From Pisolithus tinctorius (Eukaryota > Basidiomycota > Agaricomycetes > Boletales > Pisolithaceae), in the NCBI GenBank assembly GCA_024663395.1, contig JANFAH010000001.1, positions 620,001 to 684,000 on the forward strand: 64,000 nucleotides of DNA, read 5' to 3'. This document shows positions 9,061-19,581 of this stretch, piece by piece. Made by a program: the position numbers and the translations under genes. Below the pieces are notes generated by a model. That model was not told the origin of the DNA. It did not search any database and saw only the letters and a program-made list of their open reading frames with translations. Numbering within the stretch: position 1 is the first letter of the stretch; every line of letters starts with the position of its first letter.

Positions 9061-11352
9061 ATGGCTGTTTTGCCCCTTACTGATCCTGCCCTGTCTGCCC
9101 TTCTTGACCAGATTTTGACATCTGCTCTGGGGGGATCCAAACTCTCATCCAGCCAGGTGTTAGAGAGAGATGACCTCAGGAAGCCAAGGCTGTGAAGTAC
9201 GGGTTTACCCTTGGGTGACCAGGCTTCAAGACTGGGTGACAGGGGTTAAGTCCGAGTGGCCAAAGTCAAGGCCGAGAGACAGGGGCCAAGTCCGGTTGGA
9301 CCGGAGTTGAGGCCGGAGGTTAGGGGCTAAGTCCGGAGGACCGGACTTAAGGCCGGGAGCGCAGGAACAAGGCCGGGAGCATGGGAAACCGACCGGTCTT
9401 GGGGTGCGCACAAGGGGAAGCCGGTCCGGGGTTGGATCTACCTCCCTTGGTCTCAGCTTATGTGCTGTACCCTTATGCAAGCCAGGGAGAGGTCCGGGAC
9501 AGGGGGCCGGGGATAGCTTAAGGCTTGGCCTTAGCTATAGAGTAGTCTCGAGGGGTAATACGGAGTTGAGGGTAATACTAAGTTGATATTCTGACTGAGG
9601 GTGCTATGAAGTATGTACAGGGGTTAAATACATGAGGCTGGTCCGGAGTAAAGAACATGAAGCCGGACTTGTGAATAAGCTATTAGCAAGATGATTAGCA
9701 AGAGTGAGGATAGCCACAGAGGCTGTGCAGAGACTAATAGCTAAAGTCCGGGTGACCAGCATACCGGGGTCAGACACAGGATTTGTACAGTAAGCAAAGT
9801 CAGATGAGCAGGCTAGACTAAATATAGTACAAACAAAGGGAAACAGACCGGAGTTATGTCCAGGTGACCCGGACATAGACCTAGGAGGACCGGGGTGGAG
9901 CAGTGCAAGGCCGGGAGGCCGAAATGGACCGGAGATAGGGGTAAAACACCGGACTTGAGTTATGCAGGCCGGAGTTGAGTTATCTAGGGCCGGGATTGGG
10001 TTTTCTAGGCTGGACTAGGACCGGACTTGACCGGAGATAGGGGCTAGGGGTCCGGACTGGACTGGGAACGAGTCCGAGAGTCATGGATATGACAAAGGCA
10101 AGGTTTTGTGGACTCCACATCCCCTGGGGGAAGGACTGATGGAGTCTCATAGACTTAGAGTACTGTCCAAATTGAACCATCTGGTAAAATCTATGTCAGG
10201 GGAAGATCTTCCCAAGACATCCATTTCTGACTTGGAACCCCAACTTTCTGCTCTTGTGATTGCCCATGCAATCCTTAATCCTTGTGAGCCTGTTCTCCCA
10301 ATGCTCTCCACCCCATTTCTCAAGTCTGGTGGCAGATGTCACCCAGTGGGATGGTGATCAGTTTGCTGACCCTATGAGAGGGGTCAAGGCCAAATATTAC
10401 AAACTTCCACAATGGGGGCATATCTGGGACCCTGCCATGGTCCTCAATCAGCATGGCAGGGTATTGGTGTGGTATCTCCCTGGCATCATGCCTTCCCAAA
10501 GGGTGGTCAGTCCATTTTTCCCTTAGTCCTTCCTGCACTTATCCCACCTAGGAATATTTGAATCAAATTCATCTTCCCCTGAAAGATGTGCTGGTTAAGG
10601 AGGCCTGAAACAAGAATCCTTCCAACAAGATGTTTGGCCACAGACATGTGCCCCAAACAGACCCAAATGATGGTGCCCTTGATGTCTCTCCTGTCTTGGA
10701 AGGGGTGTTCAGTCATGGCAGGCTTATGAATTCCCCTGCCACTTTCCAGCAGGCTCACCAGGTCTCCTGTTTGTCCATCTGCTCCAGATGCTCAGGCTAA
10801 CACCTCCTGCAGAGATTGGAGGACCCCCTCTACCAAAGCTCTAGTCTGGGAAGTGGTCCCATCAAGCAATTGCTCAGAGACATTGCCTATGCAGAGGATT
10901 TCTGGAACTCCATTTGCAAGGTGGTACTGCCAGATCTGGCCTGTGTTGGTAAGGATGCCATGCAAGCCCAAGAAGACTTGGTTGTGACCAAAAATCCTTC
11001 CCAAACCTTGTGGCCTTCCATCTATGTTGGCATAGATGTCATAGTCAACCAAGTGACTCCTCTCCACACTGACTGAATCTCTGCACCCTCTCTTTTGGAT
11101 TTCGTGGTCAGCCTGGGAACCCACAATGCTAAATTCCATGTTCTGGATCTGGGCACCATTTTTAATTATCCCCCAGGCACCATGATTTACCTTGCAGGCA
11201 AAATCCTCCAACACTCTGTACCAAGCTGGGAGAAAGGGGAAAGGATAGCACTTGCTCACTACATGAAGGATGCTGTCCATAACAGATTGGGAGTAGCCAG
11301 GCCTGCTTTCACCCAACAGAAGGACCTTCTAGGGAAGTTTTTGCAGAGATAG
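9061..11352 (+). pseudogene. TET/JBP-like 2-oxoglutarate dioxygenase, broken
   Basis: The protein family hydroxylates methyl-pyrimidines in DNA, using Fe(II) and 2-oxoglutarate. ATG 9061 opens 'MAVLPLTDPALSALLDQ', interrupted by a solo LTR at 9191-10094. After it come 'DLEPQLSALVIAHAILNP', 'VADVTQWDGDQFADP' and 'NQHGRVLVWYLPGIM' (about 10330-10490), features I associate with the fungal branch. The catalytic block is 'TPLHTD' (about 11055-11072, HxD motif), then 'VVSLGTHNAKFHVLDLG', 'YPPGTMIYLAGKILQHSV' (distal His, about 11200) and 'ERIALAHYMKDAVHNRLG' (Arg expected to bind 2-oxoglutarate). Breaks: the LTR, several frame changes at 10500-10800 and TGA right after HTD. It lies head to tail with a KDZ transposase, an association described for TET/JBP expansions in basidiomycetes. 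Confidence 0.75.
9191..10094 (-). mobile_element. CCGG-rich solo LTR with AAGGC duplication
   Basis: A 904-bp block with ends TGTGAAGTAC...ATATGACA, so TG...CA, flanked by AAGGC at 9186-9190 and 10095-10099. Read on the minus strand it begins TGTCATATCC, like the other TGTCAT-type LTRs here, so I place it on minus. The interior is made of imperfect repeats such as 'gaccggagttgag' and 'gtccggacttgag', and I count about 27 CCGG sites. It interrupts the TET/JBP-like gene. No internal retrotransposon sequence remains. Confidence 0.9.
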
Positions 11353-11453
11353 CTCCAGCTTGTATGTCCTGGAATGTTATGCCTATGTCTTTCCTAGGCA
11401 GGTGTGACTCCAAAGGTATTTTTGTCATTCCTAGCCAATGTCATGCCTAGCCA

Positions 11454-13035
11454 GTGTCCATCAGAGTTCCTTGGGGGATGGCTGACAGTTTTGGAAAAAA
11501 AACTCTGCTGCCTCAGCATTCAAAGATGATGGTACAGAGTACTGGGCAAGAGCTCTGGTGGTCTGTATACCTTTCAGCCCACCAAGACCAGACAAGGAAA
11601 GCTTGCCTACAAGGAGGTGGATGCCAGCCCCTTGTACCTCCCATCTCAGAGTGGACCTTCAACTCCAAGAACCCCCAGGACTATGGCCTCACAGCATGTA
11701 GACTCCTCTCTGACTTCCCAGTCCCCCTTGATATCCCTGCCTCAGACTGGAATGAGGGAGATGATGCCCTGAAGACCAAGAGGGTTACAAAGGTAAGTAG
11801 TTTGACTTCCATGCTGCATGACACATGGGCTAAAACCTCACAGAGTCAGAATGACTTCATCAGAGAATGGCTTCCCTGGGGAACAGACTATCTCAAAGTC
11901 ATTCTGGAGGGAGAGCAGCTGGCTAAGGGAGGAATATGTGAGCAGTGTAGTCAGGCAGAGGGAAGTATCAGATACATGTCCTGCATCAGTGTGCATGCCT
12001 GGAGTGGCCCCTATGCTGTGGAAGCTCACCAAAATCTTCCCTTCCACAAGGTACAAAAGTGGAATGGTACCCATTACCAGGCCACTTCCTTGATGGAACT
12101 TGGGTTCCTTTGGCACATTGGCCATGGTGGTCTGGCTTGCCCTCACAATGAGGTGATTCTAATGCAGAATCCAGATCCAGAGGATTCTGGCTACCTTTCT
12201 GGAGAAGGGCCACCCAATTACAGGTCAGTGGCATTTATTTCCTGCAGCCTTATGATAACCTTTGGTACCAGGAGGTCCTCCTGATCACAAATGACCATAG
12301 TGCATACAGAAGGAATTTTCACCCATGAGATTTGTTGGTCCAGCTATCCTGGGTCTGATGCCAGACTGGCACCTTCATTTACTCAGGGAAAGACTCTTTC
12401 CAGCCAGCATAACAAAGCCCAGAACTGCTTTCACCTTTGATGTCCTCACTCACTTTCTTATCAATGCTTTGGAGTGCAAAACTTCTGCAAGGTATAGCCT
12501 CAACTTTGTCAAGGGTGCTGGCCACCTGGATGGTGAAATTTTGGAGACATTGTGGGCTCTGTTCAATAAGACTTCTCTGACTGCAAGGTCTATGACTCAA
12601 GCCCACAGACTAGAGGTGTATGATGACCATATGAGAGATTCTAACTGGAAAAAAATTGTGGGCATAGGTGAGAGAGCTTCTCTTCAACAAGCAGAAAATT
12701 TACCCTGTCAATCTCAGTCCCATCCTTGCTGAAAAAATACATGACTTCAAACAAGTGTTTTGAGGAAATGGATCATGCATATGAGGAGTTGACTGCTGTC
12801 CTAGGCCCTAGTAAGGTTACACAATGGGAATTGGATGCTCTGGAGGCAGAGAGGGAAAGAGGGGAGGCCCTGGATATTTATTTGTTGAAAGGGGACAAAG
12901 GTCAGTTGGTTCCTCCAAACCTTGTGCCTGTCTGATCATCTGTAGCCCCAACCATGGGTGAAGTGCAGTTGAAGCTCATGAAAAATCCCCCCTCAACCTC
13001 AGCAAACCTTGATTCTGTGGCTTGGCTTGCAGAAG
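11454..13035 (+). pseudogene. KDZ transposase, N-terminal and C-terminal pieces
   Basis: The first piece (11454-12284; true start unclear) contains a CxC2-like cysteine cluster typical of KDZ transposases: 'GGICEQCSQAEG', 'MSCISVHAWSGP', 'AHQNLPFHKVQKWNG', 'LGFLWHIGHGGLACP' (about 11930-12150). The second (12325-12935) has 'ERLFPASITKPRTAFTFD' running directly into 'YSLNFVKGAGHLDGEILE', 'KTSLTARSMTQAHRLEVYD' and 'MRDSNWKKIVG'. The catalytic DDE core normally between these blocks is absent, so this copy is internally deleted. The frame continues through a TGA at 12936 to 'AWLAEGI' at 13040, exactly where the chromovirus is inserted, and resumes at 19582. Confidence 0.8.
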
Positions 13036-13040
13036 GAATT

Positions 13041-13658
13041 TGTTACGCTCGACCAAAGTCAAGACGTAGGGAGAGCTCAAACGCAGACTATGGTTTCTAC
13101 TGAGCAACGGCTGCAGTAACCTCTGTGAACGACAGAGGATTTGTCTACCTAGCAACGGCTAAAGGTAGTCTACCCAGCAACGGCTGAAGGTAACCTCTGT
13201 AAATGACAGAGGATTTGGGGCAACGCCGGTAAGAGAGGTCCTGGTAAGGGACTCTGAGGGCGAAGTTCTGAGGAACGCTGCATATGATTGAGCAGCTCAA
13301 ATCTGGGGTTCCAGGACTTGAGCTGGCAGTCTAAATACTACACAGAGATGGACCATGAGGCGTCTGCATGTATCGAGGTAACAACGCCATTGGTTGAACA
13401 ATGATGACACACGTCCTATGCATGTAATGAGAGAGTAACGCTAGTGGTGGAGATAAGGAGCCATCAGATCAGAGAGAAGACAGCTCGAAAAGGGAAGTAA
13501 GTCCAACGGATCAAACACAAGGTAAACGTACAGTGAAAGGAGAAAGAGAACGAGTCGTCTGACCAGAGAGAAGACGACTAGAAAAGGAAACGTTGTCCAC
13601 AAGACCAGTCACAGGGTGACCACAACGAAAAGAGAAAAGATAGGGGTGAAACGTAACA
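13041..13658 (-). repeat. 3' LTR of minus-strand chromovirus
   Basis: 618 bp, TGTTACGCTC...CGTAACA. The pol reading frame enters this LTR and terminates at 13609. Contains repeated 'AGCAACGGCTGAAGGTA' motifs. Confidence 0.93.
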
Positions 13659-16600
13659 TTACCCCTCTGCTAAGCATTGAAGTCCCCGACTTCAACCTAT
13701 CTTCCACAAGGCCTCCCAGCCATGTTGCCAACGATGGAGTCATTGGAAACGAAGTTCTTGTTACGCAAGGTCCTGTCGCCATTTCCGACAAAGGTACGAC
13801 CATTGACTCTAGGGGCGGTATCGTCGTCGTGTAGGGGAACGACAAAGGTTTTTCTTTTAAAGGGGAACACCAGGGTTTGACTGGTTTCAGTCGAGAAACG
13901 TGACAGAAAGGACATTTGTAAAAGTCAAGGCAAGTACGGTCATGACTTTGGCGGTAGAAAACACAGCATGCCTGCTGGCAACATATTCTTGTCTGAGTAA
14001 AGAGGTTGCCGGTTTTAGCGACGGAGTTCGACACAAGGGTAGAGAGTCTGTCCAGTAGAGGACGACGAAGGAGCTTGGAAAGGTAGCGGACCAGGAAGTG
14101 ACCAAAATGGGCGACGTGGTACAGCGGACACTTGTACAGTTTCCTTCTGTCGAGAACGTGGCAATGACAGCGACAGACACAACACGTTTGATGGTAGCGT
14201 GAGTCGAACGAAGCGAGAGGCCGATCAACCCTAGTTATAACATTCAACACAGGAGGCGGCAGTAACTGTGCAAGAGTTTCGATGATGTTTACTGTGTAGT
14301 CGGGTTTTGCATGAGAGACACCAAAGGTGGTCTTGGGGTTTATTTCAGACGGGGAGTCGTGAGACTCGTAGAGTCGAGAGCCAAGGTCTGACACGCAGCA
14401 GGCATGGGGTCTGTCAGCTCTTCGGAGAGAGCGAGAGGGTCGGGAGGACGATGACGGTGAGGATGTTGGAGGGGATGACGACACGGAGGGAACTGGGGGA
14501 GAGGTTGCAGTCGAGGGTCCTTGAGACCCAGGAGGGGGAGATGCGATCAACGTCGGGTACCATTGGACACTATAAACGAAGTCTAGGACGGTACGGGCAG
14601 GGGACAGGAAAGGGTTTCGAGTGCTAACATATCTGGAGAGTTTCTCAAGCCGAAGGGCCTGGACGGCGGCGCGACAGACAAGGTTGAGGGGGGAGTTCTC
14701 ATCTAACTCATGGTAGACGATGCCGATAACGGCAGGGTCGGTGATGAAGAATCTATAAGAAGTGATCATTTGATCGCAAGTCGGCTGTCGCTGGCGACGA
14801 GTGAACGGGGTGTGGCAGCGGGAGGGTTCTCGGGGGTAGGTGTAGCGACGAGGAGGCATTTCGAGGGAGACGTTTCTGACAGTGCGAGAGGAATGTCGAG
14901 TGGGTTGTTTCTGGAGGGGGAAGTCTTTGGGGAATCGTTTTTTACAGGCGGAGAGCGTATCATCCACGTGTTCAAGGTGTGATTCTTTCTGCCATGAGTT
15001 CTCGGAAGAAGGATAACCCTTCCATTTGATTAAAAAGGCGCATCTGCGGTCGAACCTTTTATGGCCGATTATCGCCTCGACTTTGTACTCCTCCTCCTCG
15101 TTGATAAGGTCAGGTGGTGGAGCCGGGAAGTTTGGTCTGTCATTTTTGCGATAGGGTGATAGAAGGGATGTATGGAAGACGTTATGGATTTTCCATCGTG
15201 CGGGAACCACGAGGTGGTACGTGATCAGAGATGGGACGTTGGAGACAGCAAAGGGTCTTTTTCATTTGGGTGCGAGTTTCCTATTTTCATAGGAGCATTT
15301 CAAACCGCGTGCTTCCAGCCAAACCTTATCACCTTTCCGGAACGGGGCGAAGGGTCGTGACGAGCGGTCTTTCATTGTTTTTCTAGCTAGATTGTGGGCT
15401 GCAAGGGCTTCCTTTCTAGCTCTTCGGAGTTTCCCGAGTCTAGACTCGGCGGCGGGAAGGTGGGTTTCTGTGATCAGGGACGGAAGCGGTTTCGGTTCAT
15501 ATCCGTACATGAGGTAGAACAGAGATTGGCGGGTGACGGAATGAGGGCGATGGTTGTGCGTGGACCTTGCCATGGGAATGTTGTTCACCCACAAGGTGGG
15601 GTCGTTTTGGCAAAAGATGTGGAGATAGGTCTCCACTTCTTGGTTTATGCGTTCAGTTTCTTCGTAGGTCTGCAGATGGTATACCGTTGACAGGACAAGG
15701 GAGTATCCCAGAAGGGAAGTTAGTTCTTTAGCAAATGCAGAGGTGAACTGAGGGCCTCGGTCAGATATGATTTTGTCATACAGCCCAAAACGGGAGTAGA
15801 CCTTTTTGAAAAATAACGCTGTGACATCGGCAGCAGAGGCGGTTTTCTTCGTTGGTGTTAAAATTACCCCCTTTGTAAGCCCATGGTCTACCACGACCAA
15901 AAGGGAATCATAGCCGTTAGAAATGGGTAAGTCGGTAACTAGATCGTAAGAGATCTGTTGGAAAGGGTGGGTCGACGTGCAAGGGATGAGCGTAAGGGGT
16001 GGTGTCGTCGGGTGGGTGTTTACTTTATTCTGCCGGTAAGTAGCACAGCTTTCGACGTACTTTCGGACAAAGGACGCGAGTCCAGTCCACCAAAACTTGG
16101 AAAAGACGAGTTGTCGAGGTTTCAGGATGCTGGGGTGTCCGGCGGAGGGGTAGTCACGGTGGTTGGACACGACGGTCCGGCGGAGGATAGGGTCATCAGG
16201 AATATACACCCGGTTTCTGTAAAGCAGCACTCCATTGTCGAACCTCCAGTCAGAGAGGCGGGAATTAAACGGGAGTGGTATGTCGATATTTTCAATGACA
16301 CGGAGTGCTGTTTGGACCATGGGGTCTTTCATGGAGGAGGAGGCAACCTTCTGAGTAAGGTTGGTATTGATAAGGTTGACGAACAGAGTTTGAGGGAGGA
16401 GAGTAACTCCTTTATTTTCTTCGTCGTCATCAGGGATGTGGTCGGGTCGGCGGGAGAGTGCATCAGGCGCAGTCAGGTCTTTGCCTGGGACATGTTTTAG
16501 TTGCAGATCGAAGTCTGCGAGGTCGAGGAGCCAATGGGTCTGGCGACGGTTCAGGTTTTTATGGTTTATGAAGACCTTAACGGGGAACGGGGATCCATGG

Positions 16601-17169
16601 AGATAACGTCTCCATGTTTTCAAGTCTCGTATGACTTTAAGTAACTCCCTGTCAAACATGTCGTAGTTTCCTTCCGCGGGATTGAACGACTGAGAGAAGA
16701 AGGCACAGAACTGCCACCAGTCGTTCACGTGTTTCTGAGGAGTCGGTTGTGTTGCAAGAGCCATTTTTAGTGGTTCAAAGGTGGAACAGCATTTTCCCGA
16801 CCATCCCCAGTCAGTCGTTTTCTTCGTTAGGTCGACGGAAAGTCGAGCTGTTTCGGAGTAGTAGGGGGGGATCTTTCTACAGGGAGTTGTGAGTCCGACG
16901 GAGGACCTCACGTTCCTGACGTTCTCGGGAACGAGGCAGTCAGAGGCATCGGGGTCATCATTGATAGTATCTTTCCTTTCAACTGTCCCAAGACATTCCT
17001 TTTCGGTAGAGTCAGGACGACGTTTCTCCAGTTTTAAGGGAGAAGAGAATTCCGAGTCGTTGCTTCTGAGGTTTCGGGGAGAGGACAGATGTACAGGTCC
17101 TTCAACTCCAAAACGAAGGATATGGGGAGACATTGAACAGGGAATTGGTGCTTTTGCACACAGTTCCAA
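13609..17169 (-). pseudogene. Pol: RNase H remnant, integrase, chromodomain, Cys-rich tail
   Basis: Upstream the frame enters pol only at the end of RT ('NVRSSVGL...SETARLSVDLTKK', about 16850), followed by a weak RNase H ('NYDMFDRELLKVIRDLKTW', 'GKDLTAPDALSRRPDH'). Integrase shows H...H and a CATY that should be CxxC, catalytic Asp in 'ISYDLVTDLP' and 'IISDRGPQFTS', and Glu in 'TYEETERINQE'. TGA at 15262-15264 follows 'ENRKLAPK'; beyond it the same frame continues with 'WKIHNVFHTSLLSPY', then a chromodomain ('VEAIIGHKRFDRRCAFLIKW', 'PSSENSWQKESHLEHV'; about 14960-15100). A tail of about 430 residues follows, with a Ser/Pro linker and two Cys/His clusters: 'HQTCCVCRCHCH' and 'RICCQQACC' with 'FYKCPFCHVSRL'. 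The chromodomain would steer integration to heterochromatin. Confidence 0.88.
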
Positions 17170-18014
17170 TTGTCATGGGGGGTTCTCGCTTTCAAAGTGG
17201 TGGTGTTGATGACCTTTGGGATCATTTCTGGTCCGTGAAGGGAAGCGGGAAATCGTTTGGTATGAGCCGGCATGGACGCCGTTATGGCAGAGGCGACGAG
17301 AACCGAGTCTTCGTTGGTTAGGGGAACGCCACTCTTTTCCAAACTGTCCTCGTTTTCTGGAGACTTCTTTTCATGTTCAGAGAAGTCTTTGTTTTTGTTT
17401 CCAGAAAACTCCTCTTCTTCACTTTCAGAAAAGTATCCGTTTTCAAAAAGCTCTTCTCCGTCTTCGGAAAAGTCTTCATCTCTGTACTCTGAAAGTTCTT
17501 CTTCTTCAGAGAAGCCTTCATCCCAGCTTTTAGACAGTTCTTCTGTTTCACTTTCAGAGAAGTCTTCATCTTCACTTTCCGAAAGGTTTTCTTCTTCACT
17601 TTCAGAAAGTTCCTCGTCTTCGAAGAGACTTGTTTCTTCAAAGGGGTGCGCTCCAAGAGCTTTGGCCAAATTGACCAAGGTGATGGACAGGTCATCTTCG
17701 TCGTCACCTTCTTCTTCCTCGAGATTATTGGCAAATCTCTTGTTTCTGTCACCTTTGTTTTCTTGGAAGGAGCTTCCAAGAGTTCTGGTTAGTTTGATGA
17801 GAGTGACGGAAGGGCCAGATGATTCGTCTTCACTGTCACTTTCTTCGTCTTCTTCCACAATTTTGTGGGCCTTTTGGGTTTTCTTTTGGGGAATTCCCCC
17901 CTTGTCTGGACATTCTCTAGAGAGGTGTCCCTTGTTTCCACAACCGAAACACCTTCCTTCTTTGATGTGACGGTCTCGTTCTTCTTTGGAGAGTCTCACT
18001 CCATCCACGTTCAT
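17034..18014 (-). CDS. Gag C-terminal part: CCHC knuckle and acidic linker
   Basis: Contains one retroviral-type zinc knuckle, 'CFGCGNKGHLSREC' (CX2CX4HX4C, about 17930-17960), which binds RNA in Gag. A long Glu/Ser/Asp linker with repeats such as 'LSESEEENLSESEDEDFSE' follows (17400-17650). The frame is offset from the upstream Gag frame; the shift probably lies in the A-rich stretch at about 18065-18080, because 'NNFAEEKDPNAMNVDG' reads upstream of the ATG in this frame. That could be a frameshift mutation or programmed slippage. After the linker the frame runs into pol-proximal sequence with no protease motif. Confidence 0.75.
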   Translation of the reverse strand: MNVDGVRLSKEERDRHIKEGRCFGCGNKGHLSRECPDKGGIPQKKTQKAHKIVEEDEESDSEDESSGPSVTLIKLTRTLGSSFQENKGDRNKRFANNLEEEEGDDEDDLSITLVNLAKALGAHPFEETSLFEDEELSESEEENLSESEDEDFSESETEELSKSWDEGFSEEEELSEYRDEDFSEDGEELFENGYFSESEEEEFSGNKNKDFSEHEKKSPENEDSLEKSGVPLTNEDSVLVASAITASMPAHTKRFPASLHGPEMIPKVINTTTLKARTPHDNWNCVQKHQFPVQCLPISFVLELKDLYICPLPETSEATTRNSLLP

Positions 18015-18760
18015 GGCGTTCGGATCTTTTTCTTCGGCAAAATTGTTCCTTGGGTGGAACGTCTTTCTTTTCTTCCTAAGTTTTCATTTACCTTCCTCCA
18101 CTTTGCATCGAATTTTTGTGCATTGGCATACCACTCGGTGATCTTGGTGGGAGTGGTATCCATCATGTGGATGCGGTTGGCAATGAAGGGTTTTAACCCT
18201 TGAGAAAAGAATTCGATGAGGACCACGTCCTCGGTGATGGTGGAATCTGTGGCGGCAGTTCTGAAGTCTGTGATATATTGTACAACAGACTCTTCTTGTT
18301 TCAGGGTACACAGTTTGGCAATAGCAGTACTGGCTGTGTCCGAGGAAGTGAAGGATTCCTTGAACGATTTCTTAAAATCGGCAAAAGAGCCGAAGTTCGG
18401 GGGTGTCCATTCTAAGGACGTCTTCTGAAAAGTGGCTGCCCAGGAATGGGCAACACCTTTCTTCATGTATGACAGGGCGTAGACGACTTTCTTGATGTCG
18501 TTGTCATATATTTCTTCGTTGACTAAGAGATAGGTCTGTACGGAGTACAGCCAACTCATAGCAGTCTTCTGGTCTCCATCAAAATCGATTGGAGCACCAA
18601 TCTTCAGTTCAGTGGGTTCGACTCCAGTGACGGCAGTCGTTCCTTTCGACGATGAACCGGACATCGTATTCAGTGATGGGTTCGGGGTTGTAGGAAGTGT
18701 GATGGGTACTGGTGGGATGGGAGTACCGAGTGATGCGAGAGACTGAGTAAAAAGATTCAA
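18011..18760 (-). CDS. Gag, retrotrans_gag domain
   Basis: The first ATG in this frame is at 18664 ('MSGSSSKGTT'), but the frame is open further upstream, so the true start is uncertain. It matches the Gypsy Gag capsid domain: 'KIGAPIDFDGDQKTAMSWL', 'VVYALSYMKKGVAHSWA', 'FADFKKSFKESF', 'SVVQYITDFRTAA', 'FSQGLKPFIANRI'. It would assemble the particle that packages element RNA. It ends with a TGA that overlaps the ATG of the next frame. The domain reads intact, unlike pol. Confidence 0.85.
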   Translation of the reverse strand: MNLFTQSLASLGTPIPPVPITLPTTPNPSLNTMSGSSSKGTTAVTGVEPTELKIGAPIDFDGDQKTAMSWLYSVQTYLLVNEEIYDNDIKKVVYALSYMKKGVAHSWAATFQKTSLEWTPPNFGSFADFKKSFKESFTSSDTASTAIAKLCTLKQEESVVQYITDFRTAATDSTITEDVVLIEFFSQGLKPFIANRIHMMDTTPTKITEWYANAQKFDAKWRKVNENLGRKERRSTQGTILPKKKIRTP

Positions 18761-18963
18761 GAGGATACCAGAGGTAAAGCCTCTATCCGGTTGTTCGGGT
18801 TTGTTGGAGGAGTTGTCTGTGACAGTGCTCTCCTGGTCTTCTTCTTCAGATGAAGATTCTTCACAAGTGGGTCACAACGGCGCCCAACGTCGGTTGTTTC
18901 GGGGGTTCGTGGTGGTGCACTAAGCAGTGACCGATTCGGCCAAAGGCTGGAGACTTGAGCTTT

Positions 18964-19581
18964 TGTTACGCTCGACCGAAGTCAAGACGTAGGGAGAGCT
19001 CAAATGCAGACTATGGTTTCTACTGAGCAACGGCTGCAGTAACCTCTGTGAACGACAGAGGATTTGTCTACCTAGCAACGGCTAAAGGTAGTCTACCCAG
19101 CAACGGCTGAAGGTAACCTCTGTAAATGACAGAGGATTTGGGGCAACGCTGGTAAGAGAGGTCCTGGTAAGGGACTCTGAGGGCAAAGTTCTGAGGAACG
19201 CTGCGTATGATTGAGCAGCTCAAGTCTGGGGTTCCAGGACTTGAGCTGGCAGTCTAAATACTACACAGAGACGGACCATGAGGCGTCTGCATGTATCGAG
19301 GTAACTATGCCATTGGTTGAACAATGACAACACATGTCCTATGCATGTAATGAGAGAGTAACGCTAGTGGTGGAGATAAGGAGCCGTCAGATCAGAGAGA
19401 AGACAGCTCGAAAAGGGAAGTAAGTCCAACGGATCAAACACAAGGTAAACGTACAGTGAAAGGAGAAAGAGAACGAGTCGTCTGACCAGAGAGAAGACGA
19501 CTAGAAAAGGAAACGTTGTCCACAAGACCAGTCACGGGGTGACCACAACGAAAAGAGAAAAGATAGGGGTGAAACGTAACA
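18964..19581 (-). repeat. 5' LTR of minus-strand chromovirus
   Basis: 618 bp and nearly identical to 13041-13658. For a minus-strand element this copy holds the promoter. Next to it internally (18863-18900) is a GGCGCCCAACGTCGG stretch and leader sequence. Confidence 0.93.

Larger units (their letters stand above)
13041..19581 (-). mobile_element. Ty3/Gypsy chromovirus lacking protease/RT, GAATT-flanked
   Basis: A complete 6,541-bp LTR unit on the minus strand. Two 618-bp LTRs start TGTTACGCTCG and end GAAACGTAACA (+ strand view), with target duplications GAATT at 13036-13040 and 19582-19586. Internal order on minus: Gag, CCHC knuckle with an acidic linker, partial RNase H, integrase, chromodomain, long cysteine-rich tail. 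Protease and the reverse transcriptase catalytic region are missing, so it must have moved using enzymes from another copy. The LTRs differ at about 14 of 618 positions, 12 of them CpG versus TpG/CpA, so insertion was fairly recent. It splits the KDZ transposase within a codon run (AEGI|SIEDAQ). Confidence 0.95.

Noticed and set aside
17272..17970. Serine-rich 232-codon plus-strand frame
   Set aside because: It is the antisense of the acidic Gag linker; Glu/Ser codons read as Ser-rich on the other strand.
18866..18890. GGCGCCCAACGTCGG as a tRNA primer-binding site of the minus-strand chromovirus
   Set aside because: It lies about 75 bp from the LTR and no complementary tRNA 3' end can be verified here; self-priming is also possible in this group.
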